NCBI GenBank assembly: GCA_964400355.1
Contig: CAYNTO010000001.1
Span: 494,093-558,092 of the forward strand
DNA: 64,000 nt
Direction of reading: 5' to 3'
From: JACKAL01 sp964400355
GTDB taxonomy: Bacteria > Bdellovibrionota > Bdellovibrionia > Bdellovibrionales > JAGQZY01
A program made the translations under genes and the position numbers. This document shows, in pieces, positions 43,655 through 52,628 of this stretch; position 1 is the stretch's first letter; the number at the start of each line of letters is the position of its first letter. The notes below the pieces were generated by a model. That model did no database searches. It was not told the origin of the DNA and worked only from the letters and a program-made list of their open reading frames with translations.

Positions 43655-44200
43655 ATGATATTGTTTTTTGCACTCGTGTTCCATTTCTCCCACGCCGCAG
43701 ATTTCCCTGTGTGCGAAGATCTTTTTAGCGAGCTCGATGCGGTTGTGGAAAACCCATCTGCGGATGTGGATGCTGCAAAAAAGAAACTCTTTAAAATTGC
43801 AAACGACAAACGCACCGAAGTTGTGCGTGCAGTGCGTGCCGCTAAGAATGAACTGCGCAATAGGAAAGATGCCGAACTCAAGGAGTTCGATCGTGTTCAA
43901 AAAATGAACCCTGCGACTTCGGCCGAGTCCAAAAAAATTGAGCGCGGAGCCCGCAAGACGTTGCTCGAAAAATTCAATACCGAAAAAAAGCTCACGGATC
44001 TTACACTGGCCGAGAAAGAAAAGTCCTGTCACAAGTATTTGGCCGAGCGCCGTGAATACTATTTGGCAAAATTTCGCGATATCCAGCGTGCGCTCAAACA
44101 GACTCCCAAAAAGATCACTGAAAAGCCGCTCATTCCAAACCTGGAGAGCGAATTCGACACGATTCCCAAGGGCCCAGGTATTGTGCTCAAACCGCAATAG
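43655..44200 (+). CDS. Secreted coiled-coil protein of unknown function
   Basis: A 181-residue product with a short signal peptide (MILFFALVFHFSHAADFP). The mature part is almost entirely helical and highly charged (AAKKKLFKIANDKRTEVVRAVRAAKNELRNRKDAELKEF, EKKLTDLTLAEKEKSCHKYLAERREYYLAKF), with three Cys. Six bp separate it from smpB, so it shares the transcript, though no functional link is clear. No family is recognised. Confidence 0.6.
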   Translation: MILFFALVFHFSHAADFPVCEDLFSELDAVVENPSADVDAAKKKLFKIANDKRTEVVRAVRAAKNELRNRKDAELKEFDRVQKMNPATSAESKKIERGARKTLLEKFNTEKKLTDLTLAEKEKSCHKYLAERREYYLAKFRDIQRALKQTPKKITEKPLIPNLESEFDTIPKGPGIVLKPQ

Positions 44201-44346
44201 CGGATACTTAAAGACCGTTTCTTTTCGACTGTTTTTCAATGGGCTTGCATCGCCATTAAAAATTATTACAATTTGCCGCGCTCGCGCTGTTTTAGTTGTT
44301 CTTTGCAGAAGAGTTTCCTACAACGGTGGAATCCTTGGGGGGATTC

Positions 44347-45357
44347 ATGCAAAAGTTCATTCAGCTCGTCGTATTGATCGCAATGTCATTTCTCGTAGAG
44401 TGCTACGCGCAGGCGGCCATATTTGGCGCCGATGATCGCAAAGAACCCTACGAAGTTCCCGGAGCACAACAACTGGCCTCTTCTATTGCCATGATGCAAG
44501 GAGATGTGTTTTTCACTAAAGACGAGGCTCAGGATACCTACACACTCGGTTTTCCTCTGGCTAGCGATCCGTTGAGCGAAATCGGCCTGTGCAAAGACGA
44601 AAAGTTTTCCGATCAAAATGCGGGCTATCTCAACTGCACGGGTTTTCTTGTGGCGGACGATGTGGTCGTTACAGCCGGTCACTGTATGATCTTCTCTCAC
44701 GGCCCACTTCCCAAGGTGATCGTGGAAAACCAAAAAACGCCCATGTGCGAAAGTTTTTGGTGGTTATTTGATCACGAACGCACATCCCAAAACAAAGAAC
44801 TCGTGGAAAATGTTCCAGCAGATCGAGTGTACCGCTGCGAAAATGTAATTTACGCGGAGCTATTCGGTTATTCGCTCGACAACCAAGGTGAACTTTTACT
44901 GCCGGTGGATCCTACGCTGGGCCAAGATTTTGCTATCGTCAAACTGGATCGCAAAGTGACAGGCCGTAAACCTCTGGCTCTATCCGAGCTGCCTCCGCAA
45001 CTCATGGAAGCTATTTCTACCATTGGCCATCCTATGGGTTTACCGATCAAGCACACGGGAGGAGCAAAGGTGCTCAACACGTCGTTCGACAATTATCTTG
45101 TGAGTGACCTGGATGTGATCGGAGGCAACAGCGGTGGGCCGGTGTTCAACAGCAAAAACGAGGTTGTGGGATTAGTGGTGCGTTCTTTTCCAGGTGAGGA
45201 TTTTATTTGGGACGAACCCAATCAATGCCGTCGCATTTACAAGTGCGAAGAGATGGGCAAAGGAGATTGCACCACCACAGATGGTCATCCTCTGGGCTCT
45301 CACTTAAACCGCATCACACCGGTGATTGCAAAACTCAAAGAGCTGGGAATACTGTAG
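44347..45357 (+). CDS. Secreted trypsin-like serine protease
   Basis: The 336-residue protein has a signal peptide (MQKFIQLVVLIAMSFLVECYA). The S1 family triad is visible: His in VTAGHC near 111, Asp in GQDFAIVKLD near 194 and Ser in GGNSGGPVF near 261. Several Cys residues near the C-terminus (QCRRIYKCEEMGKGDCTT) suggest disulfides. It is like the V8/trypsin-related proteases exported by predatory or scavenging bacteria, but its substrate is unknown. ATG 44347 with GGGGGG upstream is chosen over 44296. Confidence 0.85.
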   Translation: MQKFIQLVVLIAMSFLVECYAQAAIFGADDRKEPYEVPGAQQLASSIAMMQGDVFFTKDEAQDTYTLGFPLASDPLSEIGLCKDEKFSDQNAGYLNCTGFLVADDVVVTAGHCMIFSHGPLPKVIVENQKTPMCESFWWLFDHERTSQNKELVENVPADRVYRCENVIYAELFGYSLDNQGELLLPVDPTLGQDFAIVKLDRKVTGRKPLALSELPPQLMEAISTIGHPMGLPIKHTGGAKVLNTSFDNYLVSDLDVIGGNSGGPVFNSKNEVVGLVVRSFPGEDFIWDEPNQCRRIYKCEEMGKGDCTTTDGHPLGSHLNRITPVIAKLKELGIL

Positions 45358-45506
45358 ATTCCTAACAGATCCTCAACAATATGCGGCTAAAGTTAAAGGC
45401 ACTTGATGGATGAATCGTTAGGTGTCGATTCCGCTTTTGTTTGTTGTTCGTTTCCAATTGCAAATCCCTTACGTTCTGGTGGCATGAGCCCATAGGGGGG
45501 GGTCTC

Positions 45507-46319
45507 ATGAATCGAATGGCATTCGTTCTTGCGTGGTTCGCGCTGGTGCCGGTTCTCGCACACTCGCATGCTGTAGGCGCACACGACACGTCGGCAACAT
45601 ATTTTAGTTCGAACTTTTCTGATCAGAACTTTTGTGAATTTGATTTGCGGCGGATGCCAGCGCCTCATGGCGGTCAGGTCGTTTGCGGTCCCGATCAGTT
45701 TTTACGCTACGCTAAAATTGAAAACCTTCAGGGCTCTTCCTTCGTTCAAGTCACTATGGATAACAGTGTTCTCTTCAATGAAAAGTACAAATACAAAATG
45801 GAGCTTTCGGTCCCTAGCCAATATCGCTACCGCGAAGGCCAAACCACCGAGCACACATTTTCTCTTTTAGTACCCACACTCCCTCAGAGAGAAAAAATAT
45901 TTGAGCACTTAAGCACCACTGCAACGGCCTACGTGATCGCTCAATGGCACGCCGTCAATGACAACAGCCCTCCGATGGCACTTCGCATTCTCAACTCTAA
46001 GGAATTGCTCGTGACCATTGATATCGACGATCCTTTGACGAGCGGCACGCAGAGGCTCACGCTGTGGCGAGGCGCCGTTACGGTAGGCGAGGTTATGGTG
46101 TTTAATGTCGTCGCTCATTGGGATCGTGAGTTGGGCTCATTGGAAATCGTTAAAGATGGAGCGCCTATCGTCGCCTACAATGGCCCGCTTGGGCAGCGCT
46201 CAGAGCAAGATGAGTATTACTTTAAATATGGCCTCTACAACTCCTACAAAACATCTTTGCCCGACGACTTTCGATTTGTCCTCCTGCTTGGCGATTTGCG
46301 CCAAACGGTGCGAGAGTGA
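45507..46319 (+). CDS. Secreted hypothetical protein
   Basis: A 270-residue product with a signal peptide (MNRMAFVLAWFALVPVLAHS) and start set by an unusually long G8 stretch at 5-12 bases before the ATG. The mature part is beta-rich (FVQVTMDNSVLFNEKYKYKMELSVPSQYRYREGQ, LELVTIDIDDPL), with an ending that resembles carbohydrate- or alginate-lyase-like jelly-roll sequences (GAPIVAYNGPLGQRSEQDEYYFKYGLYNSYKTSLPDDFRFVLLLGDLRQ). The polysaccharide-lyase-fold similarity (YFKxGxY) is suggestive only. Confidence 0.6.
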   Translation: MNRMAFVLAWFALVPVLAHSHAVGAHDTSATYFSSNFSDQNFCEFDLRRMPAPHGGQVVCGPDQFLRYAKIENLQGSSFVQVTMDNSVLFNEKYKYKMELSVPSQYRYREGQTTEHTFSLLVPTLPQREKIFEHLSTTATAYVIAQWHAVNDNSPPMALRILNSKELLVTIDIDDPLTSGTQRLTLWRGAVTVGEVMVFNVVAHWDRELGSLEIVKDGAPIVAYNGPLGQRSEQDEYYFKYGLYNSYKTSLPDDFRFVLLLGDLRQTVRE

Positions 46320-46349
46320 ATGTTTTGCGTAGGTTCCTCTTAGGCGACT

Positions 46350-46877
46350 TTATTTCTTTGGCGATTGGTACTGTTTGAGAACTTCCGCGTACTTCATGAG
46401 GAGAAGTTCTTTTTCGTTGAGCGTTTGTTGCATGGCCGACAATCGATTTTCGAAATTGCGGATCACCAGGGTTTGGCGTTCGATCAAACCTTCCACTTTT
46501 GCCTCTTCTAAATTGGCGCCCTGGAGCTTTTCGCGAAAGGCTTGAATTTTTTGCTCTGTACCGCGCTCGTTGTTGTGGATCGATTTTTCCAAACGCGAAA
46601 GTGCGGTCGATAAACGATCAAAGCGTTGATCGATGGATTTTAAAACATCGCTGATCTGATTTTTAAACACATCCAGCTGGTTTTCGTAGCTGCGGATCTT
46701 AGCTTTAACAGCGTTGACCTCGTCGGTGACCTTTTGGATTTCCATCTTATTGAGGGCCGAACCCATGGAGGGCAAAGAGGGTGAGCTGTTCGGAGTACCT
46801 GGACCATAGTAGGTGTTTTGAGCCTCAGGAGCGGCCGCTACTTCATCAAACAAGCCTGGCGCGAGCCTTTTAGACAT
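46350..46877 (-). CDS. Cytoplasmic coiled-coil protein
   Basis: A 175-residue protein without signal peptide. Residues 1-40 are Pro/Ser-rich and disordered-looking. Residues 45-170 form one long coiled coil (EIQKVTDEVNAVKAKIRSYENQLDVFKNQISDVLKSIDQRFDRLSTALSRLEKSIHNNERG, ...LEEAKVEGLIERQTLVIRNFENRLSAMQQTLNEKELLLMKYAEVLKQ). GGGAG precedes the ATG. It is divergent from the next gene with only about 90 bp between starts. No family is recognised. Confidence 0.62.
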   Translation of the reverse strand: MSKRLAPGLFDEVAAAPEAQNTYYGPGTPNSSPSLPSMGSALNKMEIQKVTDEVNAVKAKIRSYENQLDVFKNQISDVLKSIDQRFDRLSTALSRLEKSIHNNERGTEQKIQAFREKLQGANLEEAKVEGLIERQTLVIRNFENRLSAMQQTLNEKELLLMKYAEVLKQYQSPKK

Positions 46878-46962
46878 ATCCTACTCCCTTTTGAAACCTT
46901 TACCGTCCAATTTTACCGAATTTTCTGGACGAAAGTGCCCCATCTTTCCTAATCTGGAGGAG

Positions 46963-47979
46963 ATGAACACTGTGTTAAATCTTGCCAGACATATGCTCCG
47001 CTTTCAACCGAATAAAGATGCTGCGCGTCTGTGTTTCTATCACTTCTTGATTCATCACTGTGAACCGACAGAAACTATCACCCCTCAACTGCTCGAAAAC
47101 TTTTCGCGTTGGGCATTGATGTTTGAACACTGGCGACAAAATCGCACCCATCTCATGCAAGAGGTTCAATACTCACTTCATCACTTTGCGGAAACCTATC
47201 AACTCGATATTGGTTTTAAAAACATGGTGATGCCCGATCGTTGGCAAGTGGTGTCTGTTGAAAATCCAATTGATTGCCTTAAAATTTTTGAAAAGCGTTT
47301 CAACTCGGCGGATAAAAAATCGCGTTTACTCGCCTTTGAGAATCAGCGCTTCCTGCTACTCAATCTGCGTGAGGACAACGGGCTTACTGTCACCATGCTC
47401 AACAATTTAATGATCATCAACAAAGAGGGCGCACTCGAACCACTCAATACTTTGTGCCAACTTCACTACGGACCGGATCTGTCTTTAGAGTTCCAAAAGG
47501 TGCAGTACGTGGAAGTGGCGCCCAATGTTTATGGTCGCTTTATGATTTTGGGTCACGGTGTGCACGGGCATCTTATTCGCGGTTATGTCCTGCAAAAAGC
47601 AGAAGAGTTCCGTGGCGGAAGCGTGCACTCCCACTCAGCGCTGTACTATGCGATTAAAAGAATGGAACAACAGTATGTGGATCGCAAAACCGATCCGACG
47701 TACATGGAACTGACGCAAATTCTCGAAAAAGCCGTGGAGCTCCTCAATGTGGGTCACCCCGAGGCTGTAAAGTTTGCCCAAGCCTCCCTCGAAAGGGGAG
47801 AAATGGCCTTAGAGAGCCTGTTTCCCAATGACAATATGATTCGCCTTTTGACTCAGACGCTGCGATCCGTTATGCAGTCCTCTAGAGGTCTCAGTGCTGC
47901 GCGACCTCAGCAAGCGCAAGCTACAAAGGGTGAAACATGGCCAGACAACAATCGAAACAATCAGCTTCTCGTCGAGTAG
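46963..47979 (+). CDS. Hypothetical cytoplasmic protein
   Basis: A product of about 338 residues, with GGAGGAG immediately before ATG 46963 (an internal GTG at 46972 has better spacing and could be the true start). The sequence has no signal peptide or recognised domain. It shows a central mixed alpha/beta part (DCLKIFEKRFNSADKKSRLLAFENQRFLLLN) and a helical C-terminal region. Its end overlaps the pseudouridine synthase gene by 43 bp in another frame, indicating tight coupling. Confidence 0.58.
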   Translation: MNTVLNLARHMLRFQPNKDAARLCFYHFLIHHCEPTETITPQLLENFSRWALMFEHWRQNRTHLMQEVQYSLHHFAETYQLDIGFKNMVMPDRWQVVSVENPIDCLKIFEKRFNSADKKSRLLAFENQRFLLLNLREDNGLTVTMLNNLMIINKEGALEPLNTLCQLHYGPDLSLEFQKVQYVEVAPNVYGRFMILGHGVHGHLIRGYVLQKAEEFRGGSVHSHSALYYAIKRMEQQYVDRKTDPTYMELTQILEKAVELLNVGHPEAVKFAQASLERGEMALESLFPNDNMIRLLTQTLRSVMQSSRGLSAARPQQAQATKGETWPDNNRNNQLLVE

Positions 47980-48935
47980 GCGGGAAACCCCCCGGTAAAA
48001 ACAAGCGTCCTAAATTCGGTACCAACAAAACGTTCGGCCCGCGCAAAAAGCGTGAAGAGTTCGACGAAAACGCACCTCCGCGCAAAACCGGCAATAAAAG
48101 CACTCGCACCAAACGCAAAATCGAAGTGGAGATTCCCGCCGATGTTCGCCCTGCAGATGGCCGTGTTCGATTGAACAAATTCCTCGCCGATAGCGGTATC
48201 GCGAGCCGCCGCAAGGCTGATGAGATTATCGAAAATGGTGACATCACTATTAACGGTAAAAAAGTGTACGAGCTCGGTATTCGTGTGGATCCCAAAGAAG
48301 ATCGGGTTCTTTATAAGGGCAAACCGGTAAAACTTGCGAGCCGCTTTGTGTATTACGTTTTTAATAAACCCCGCCAAGTTGTGACCACCACTTCGGACCC
48401 TTTCGGTCGACCCACTGTATTGGATTATTTTGGGCGCGAGACGCTGCGTATTTTTCCTGTAGGCCGCTTGGATTACGATGCGGAAGGTTTAATTTTAATA
48501 ACCAACGATGGAGAGTTTTCTCACAAAGTGATCCATCCAGAAAAAGGGGTATTAAAAACCTATCAGGTAAAACTCGACGGCATTCCCACGGATAAACATC
48601 TGGAAAAATTAAAATTTGGTGTGAGTATCGAGGGCGGTGGAAAAGTATCAGCCGTGCGATTGCGCCGTTTGTCGGCTAAGAGCAGCGACAAAAAAGCGTG
48701 GGTGGAGATCACTATTCGCGAAGGTAAGAACCATCAGATCAAAAAAATGTTTCAAAAAATCGGCTTCGATGTGATCAAACTCCGCCGCGTGGCTATTGGT
48801 GGTCTAAAGCTAGGTAGCCTCAAGGCGGGCGAATCCCGTGAACTGACTCCAGACGATTTCCTACGCGTGTTCCGCAAACCAAAGTCCAACGAGGCCTTTG
48901 ACGACGAGGACACGAGCGACGTGGTTGAGGACTAA
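47937..48935 (+). CDS. rluB: Ribosomal large subunit pseudouridine synthase (RluB/RsuA family)
   Basis: A 332-residue enzyme with a basic N-terminal extension (residues 1-70, Lys/Arg-rich), an S4 RNA-binding domain (RLNKFLADSGIASRRKADEII, about 76-96) and the pseudouridine synthase domain with catalytic Asp in GRLDYDAEGLILITND near 178. The RluB/RluE/RluF/RsuA group modifies rRNA uridines: RluB-type U2605 in 23S is most likely here. The C-terminal tail is acidic (DDEDTSDVVED). A hairpin follows the stop. Confidence 0.88.
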   Translation: MARQQSKQSASRRVGGKPPGKNKRPKFGTNKTFGPRKKREEFDENAPPRKTGNKSTRTKRKIEVEIPADVRPADGRVRLNKFLADSGIASRRKADEIIENGDITINGKKVYELGIRVDPKEDRVLYKGKPVKLASRFVYYVFNKPRQVVTTTSDPFGRPTVLDYFGRETLRIFPVGRLDYDAEGLILITNDGEFSHKVIHPEKGVLKTYQVKLDGIPTDKHLEKLKFGVSIEGGGKVSAVRLRRLSAKSSDKKAWVEITIREGKNHQIKKMFQKIGFDVIKLRRVAIGGLKLGSLKAGESRELTPDDFLRVFRKPKSNEAFDDEDTSDVVED

Positions 48936-48950
48936 ATTCTGATCTTTTAG

Positions 48951-48973
48951 AGGCGTCTCCTCGCGAGACGTCT
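48951..48973 (+). terminator. Hairpin after rluB
   Basis: A 9-bp stem with one G-T pair (AGGCGTCTC / GAGACGTCT) and a short loop lies 16 bp after the stop. There is only a short AT-rich stretch behind it. Confidence 0.5.
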
Positions 48974-49112
48974 AAGCTTTAAGCAACAACCCTATCTCAC
49001 GACGTCTCATTCACGGATTTTGGTGCATCTTTGCGCAGAGTGATTACCACGTCTCAATTAAATACAAAATTCTGGCACTGTCTTTGAAGTATCTCCTTAT
49101 ACAGGAGAGTTT

Positions 49113-49928
49113 ATGTCTTTATGGATGCTCACAGTAATTATGATGTTCTCGCAGGCTGAAATCGTAGAATCCGAAGAGGCTACAGCGGGTGAGGCCGAGG
49201 CAGCAGCAGCGGCTATTCAGCGTGCCCATCAAAAAGAGGTACACGTGGTGATGGACATCACTCGAGGTGTGCAAAAAGCAAAAATTTATGAGAACGGTGT
49301 CGTCGTAAAAGAGTACCGCATCTCTGGCTCTAAAAATAAGGCCATCGTCGTTAAAGGAAATCGTTTTTGCGCGTTCACGACAACAGGAACCAATATTAAG
49401 CCTGTCGAGCTGCAAACATCTCGTTATTCTAAAGAGCACGATCTCGAACTTCGTAATTTTGTGACGTTCGATTACGCGCGCGGTATTGGTGCCCACGCCG
49501 GTGACACCAGTGGATACTCTTCGGGCTGTGTGCGCCAACCGGCGGCTGGCGCCAAGGCGTTGTTTGATGTGATTAAAGCAAATTCAATTATGAAGCCGAA
49601 CGGCGTGGGAATCAAAAGCACATCTGTGACAATGGATGTGATCGACAACACTCCGGGTCGCTACACTGCCGAATGTGGATGCCTGCGCAACCACATGGGG
49701 GATATTCATTCAGCACGTGCCAAACGCGTGTGTGCACTTGCGGCGCAAGAGCCACAGTCAAAGGCAAAACCAAAAGTAGTTGCTGCTGACGGAGCGGTTG
49801 AGAAACCAAAGCCTGTTGCGACCAATGATGCAGGGACGACGCCGGTGAAACCCAAAGGTACGTCGAACAAAAAGAAAAAGTCTCTTGCCGACAAAATTCG
49901 TTCGGGTGAGGCCGTGGGCCTTTTCTAA
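49113..49928 (+). CDS. L,D-transpeptidase (YkuD-like), Lys-rich tail
   Basis: The 271-residue protein has a hydrophobic N-terminus (MSLWMLTVIMMFSQA, signal-like) and an Ala/Glu-rich linker. A YkuD-like domain follows, with the beta strand start HVVMDITRGVQKAKIYENGVVVKEYRISG and catalytic motif around His128 and Cys139 (GAHAGDTSGYSSGCVRQP), which matches H-x-S/T-H-G-C-h-x-R loosely. It would make 3-3 peptidoglycan cross-links or anchor proteins. Pro/Lys-rich residues 210-265 look like a disordered tail. AGGAG sets the start. Confidence 0.72.
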   Translation: MSLWMLTVIMMFSQAEIVESEEATAGEAEAAAAAIQRAHQKEVHVVMDITRGVQKAKIYENGVVVKEYRISGSKNKAIVVKGNRFCAFTTTGTNIKPVELQTSRYSKEHDLELRNFVTFDYARGIGAHAGDTSGYSSGCVRQPAAGAKALFDVIKANSIMKPNGVGIKSTSVTMDVIDNTPGRYTAECGCLRNHMGDIHSARAKRVCALAAQEPQSKAKPKVVAADGAVEKPKPVATNDAGTTPVKPKGTSNKKKKSLADKIRSGEAVGLF

Positions 49929-49932
49929 CGGT

Positions 49933-51684
49933 TTACAGGCCTTTGAGTCTTTCCATAAACTGAGGCGCTTCCTCGAAGCCGGTCAATGACCGATCCTTGC
50001 GGAATTCGCCCTTGCTGTCGATAAAAATGATGGTCGGTAAGCCATACACTTCGAATCGCTTTTGGAGTTCATCCAAACCCGGGAAGCTCTCGGTGGCATC
50101 TACCCGCAAGAGATAGAAATCTTTGGTCGCATCTTGAAAAAGCTCAGTGGAAAACGTTTTTTCCTCGAGCTCCACACAGGCGCCGCACCAGTCAGCAAAA
50201 AAATCGATCACTACTGGTTTCCCTTCGCTCTTGGCTTGCGCCAATAGTTCGTCGGAAAAATCCTGCCATTCATCATCCGCCTGCGTACCAGTTACCGAGC
50301 TCTGCGTGCTGACCAGGTGGGAGTAGGAGAGTCCCACGATCACGAGCGAGAACATTACAAATAAAAATAGCGCTCCTCGTTTTTGTGGCAAAGTGAGCAC
50401 ATACAAAAATACGCAAGACAACGTGATGTAAATGCCGAGAACAAAATTATAAGAGCCATCAGACAGCACCGGAGCTAGGTAGTAGAGTGAGAGGGCCAGT
50501 AGCATCGAACCCAAAACATACTTTACCAAATTCATCCACGGACCCGATTTTGGAACTTTGCTCAGGATCGAGCTAAATGTACCGAGTACAATAAAAAGAA
50601 CACCCATGCCCATCGCGAACGTAAACAACAGCACAAAACCGAGCATGGTGCTTTGTGTTTTTGCAATATACGCGAGAACTCCCACTAGCACGGGGCCTAC
50701 GCAAGGGCTTGCCACTATGCCAGCGATGAGGCCAGCGCTATAGGCACCTAAGAACGATTGCTTATGGCTTTTGTTCTGAAATTTTGTCGCAAGTCCTGCG
50801 GGCAATGCAATTTCGAACACTCCAAAAATACTCAATGCCATAGCAAAAAACAAAACGCCAAATCCAATGACTACCGCCGGAATGCTGAGCGCCTGGCCAA
50901 AAAGTGCACCGGTTTTTGCAGCCACAACCCCCAGTAAAGAGTAGGTGGTTGCGATACCCAGCACATAAACAAGGCTCAACGTAAAGGCCTGCGCTTTACT
51001 AGTGCTGTTCGCGGAGCGAGCACCGACCACTGCGAGTGTGATGGGAATCAGCGGATACACGCAGGGTGTGAGCGAGGTCAGAAATCCAAAAAGAAAAATA
51101 AGGGCGAGCGCCACCAACAAATTCTTTTCGATCTGCGATTCGATGGATCCCGAAGACGCTAGCGACATGGTGTTGGTCATGGCGTCTGTCGCGGCCGCAG
51201 TGGCGGTGTCGGTGGCACCAATCACGGGTACTTTCACCTGGAGTCGATTGCGGGGAAGGCAGAACTTTTCTGTGCAAGCCACATATTCAATATCAAATTC
51301 CAAAGACTGTAAGGAACCGCTATGATCCTTCGGCATTTCTATAAAGAACTCGGCGGCAAATGCGCCTTCAAAACCCACATGGGATTTTTTCGCAAAATCG
51401 ACAAATTTTACCGTTGGCTTTAAAATCACATCGCCAATTTTTGTAGCTTCGGGCTGGATCGCCAGGATTTTAAATTTATCCTCGTAGCCGTGAAAACCAG
51501 GTGCTAAATCCAACGACAAGCGAACCGGCAAACGTTGCTCGGCGCTGACGCTGGCCGAAACGGGTTGAGCAGATACCAGTTTGAGTGGATCGCGAACCTT
51601 ATCTAGGTCGAGGCCAAAACTAACACAAGGAATGAGGAACAAAAGAACACAGCTGATAAGCTTCATACGCACATAGTACTCCAT
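49933..51684 (-). CDS. dsbD: Thiol:disulfide interchange protein DsbD
   Basis: The 583-residue protein passes electrons from cytoplasmic thioredoxin to periplasmic partners. A signal peptide precedes the N-terminal DsbD-alpha domain with a Cys pair (YVACTEKFC, near 135-141). Eight membrane segments follow (residues 180-430) with SLTPCVYPLIPITLAVVG and SPCVGPVLVG, the two Cys-Pro segments of the transmembrane domain. The C-terminal thioredoxin-like domain has FADWCGACVELEEKTF (Cys about 497 and 500). An alternative start six codons later is possible. It converges with the L,D-transpeptidase gene. Confidence 0.93.
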   Translation of the reverse strand: MEYYVRMKLISCVLLFLIPCVSFGLDLDKVRDPLKLVSAQPVSASVSAEQRLPVRLSLDLAPGFHGYEDKFKILAIQPEATKIGDVILKPTVKFVDFAKKSHVGFEGAFAAEFFIEMPKDHSGSLQSLEFDIEYVACTEKFCLPRNRLQVKVPVIGATDTATAAATDAMTNTMSLASSGSIESQIEKNLLVALALIFLFGFLTSLTPCVYPLIPITLAVVGARSANSTSKAQAFTLSLVYVLGIATTYSLLGVVAAKTGALFGQALSIPAVVIGFGVLFFAMALSIFGVFEIALPAGLATKFQNKSHKQSFLGAYSAGLIAGIVASPCVGPVLVGVLAYIAKTQSTMLGFVLLFTFAMGMGVLFIVLGTFSSILSKVPKSGPWMNLVKYVLGSMLLALSLYYLAPVLSDGSYNFVLGIYITLSCVFLYVLTLPQKRGALFLFVMFSLVIVGLSYSHLVSTQSSVTGTQADDEWQDFSDELLAQAKSEGKPVVIDFFADWCGACVELEEKTFSTELFQDATKDFYLLRVDATESFPGLDELQKRFEVYGLPTIIFIDSKGEFRKDRSLTGFEEAPQFMERLKGL

Positions 51685-51823
51685 AGGATCTCCACTGCCA
51701 ATTAATTGGTAGCTAGCGTTGGCAGGATTTTCCGGGTGTGTCGACGAGCCACAAACTTAACGTCTTTTTATCGGAAATTTGCTACAATTTATACAACCAT
51801 TCGAGTGGGAAAGGGTGCAGTTC

Positions 51824-52627
51824 ATGAAGGATCTCAGTTTTATTGCTTTTGACACGGAGACAACGGGCAAATACCCGATCGAATCAGAAATTTGCGAAAT
51901 CGCCGGAGTGCGATTCGAAAACGGAAAGGTCGTTGATACATTCTCTCAGCTTATAAAGCCCACACGTCCCATGGGCCAAGAAGTGATCAATATTCATGGT
52001 ATCACCAATGAGATGGTTGAAAACGCACCATCAATTGAACAGGTAATTGCCAAGTTCCATGCATTCATTGGCAATACCACTTTGGTGGCGCACCACGCAC
52101 CTTTTGATTTGGGGTTTGTTTCCTACGCTTTTGAAAACGCGGGGCTCAGTCTTCCCACGGCGCCGGTGGTTTGCTCGAGCCGTCTATCACGAACTGTGAT
52201 CAAAGATAGCGTCAATCACAAGTTGCAAACGTTGATTCCGCATCTAGGTTTATTTAAAGGTTCCGCCCATCGTGCCACCGACGATGCGCAGGCTTGCGGA
52301 GAGCTATTGCTCAAATGTATCGAGCGTGGAGAGATCCTCTCCTTTGAACAGTTGTGGCAGCTGCAACTCGGTCAACTCCACTGGAAAGACTACTCTATAA
52401 ATGCTCTACGCGATAAAAGCCAATCGATGAATGTGTTGATCGCTTGTATGCAAAACCGCCAGCCCGCTCTACTTAAATACGGTAGCCCTTCAGCTGCAGA
52501 GAGAACCATTGATCCCATTGGATTGGTGCGCAATCCCGATGGCGACTACCTTATCGCCACCGATGGCACACAAACTCAGCCCAAGCGTTTTTATTTGTCT
52601 AAGATTATAGAAGTGAAGCGTCCTTAA
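51824..52627 (+). CDS. DnaQ-family 3'-5' exonuclease
   Basis: The 267-residue protein has the DEDDh exonuclease fold: FIAFDTETTG (Asp10, Glu12), VAHHAPFDLGFV in motif II and the HRATDDAQACGEL motif III. INIHGITNEMV is typical of PolC/DnaQ-like proofreading enzymes. After residue about 180 a C-terminal segment (LQLGQLHWKDYSINAL...) is beta-rich and of no named family. It may be the replicative epsilon subunit or a repair exonuclease. Start ATG 51824 is chosen as the frame's natural beginning. The stop faces the peptidase gene (1 bp apart). Confidence 0.85.
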   Translation: MKDLSFIAFDTETTGKYPIESEICEIAGVRFENGKVVDTFSQLIKPTRPMGQEVINIHGITNEMVENAPSIEQVIAKFHAFIGNTTLVAHHAPFDLGFVSYAFENAGLSLPTAPVVCSSRLSRTVIKDSVNHKLQTLIPHLGLFKGSAHRATDDAQACGELLLKCIERGEILSFEQLWQLQLGQLHWKDYSINALRDKSQSMNVLIACMQNRQPALLKYGSPSAAERTIDPIGLVRNPDGDYLIATDGTQTQPKRFYLSKIIEVKRP

Positions 52628-52628
52628 G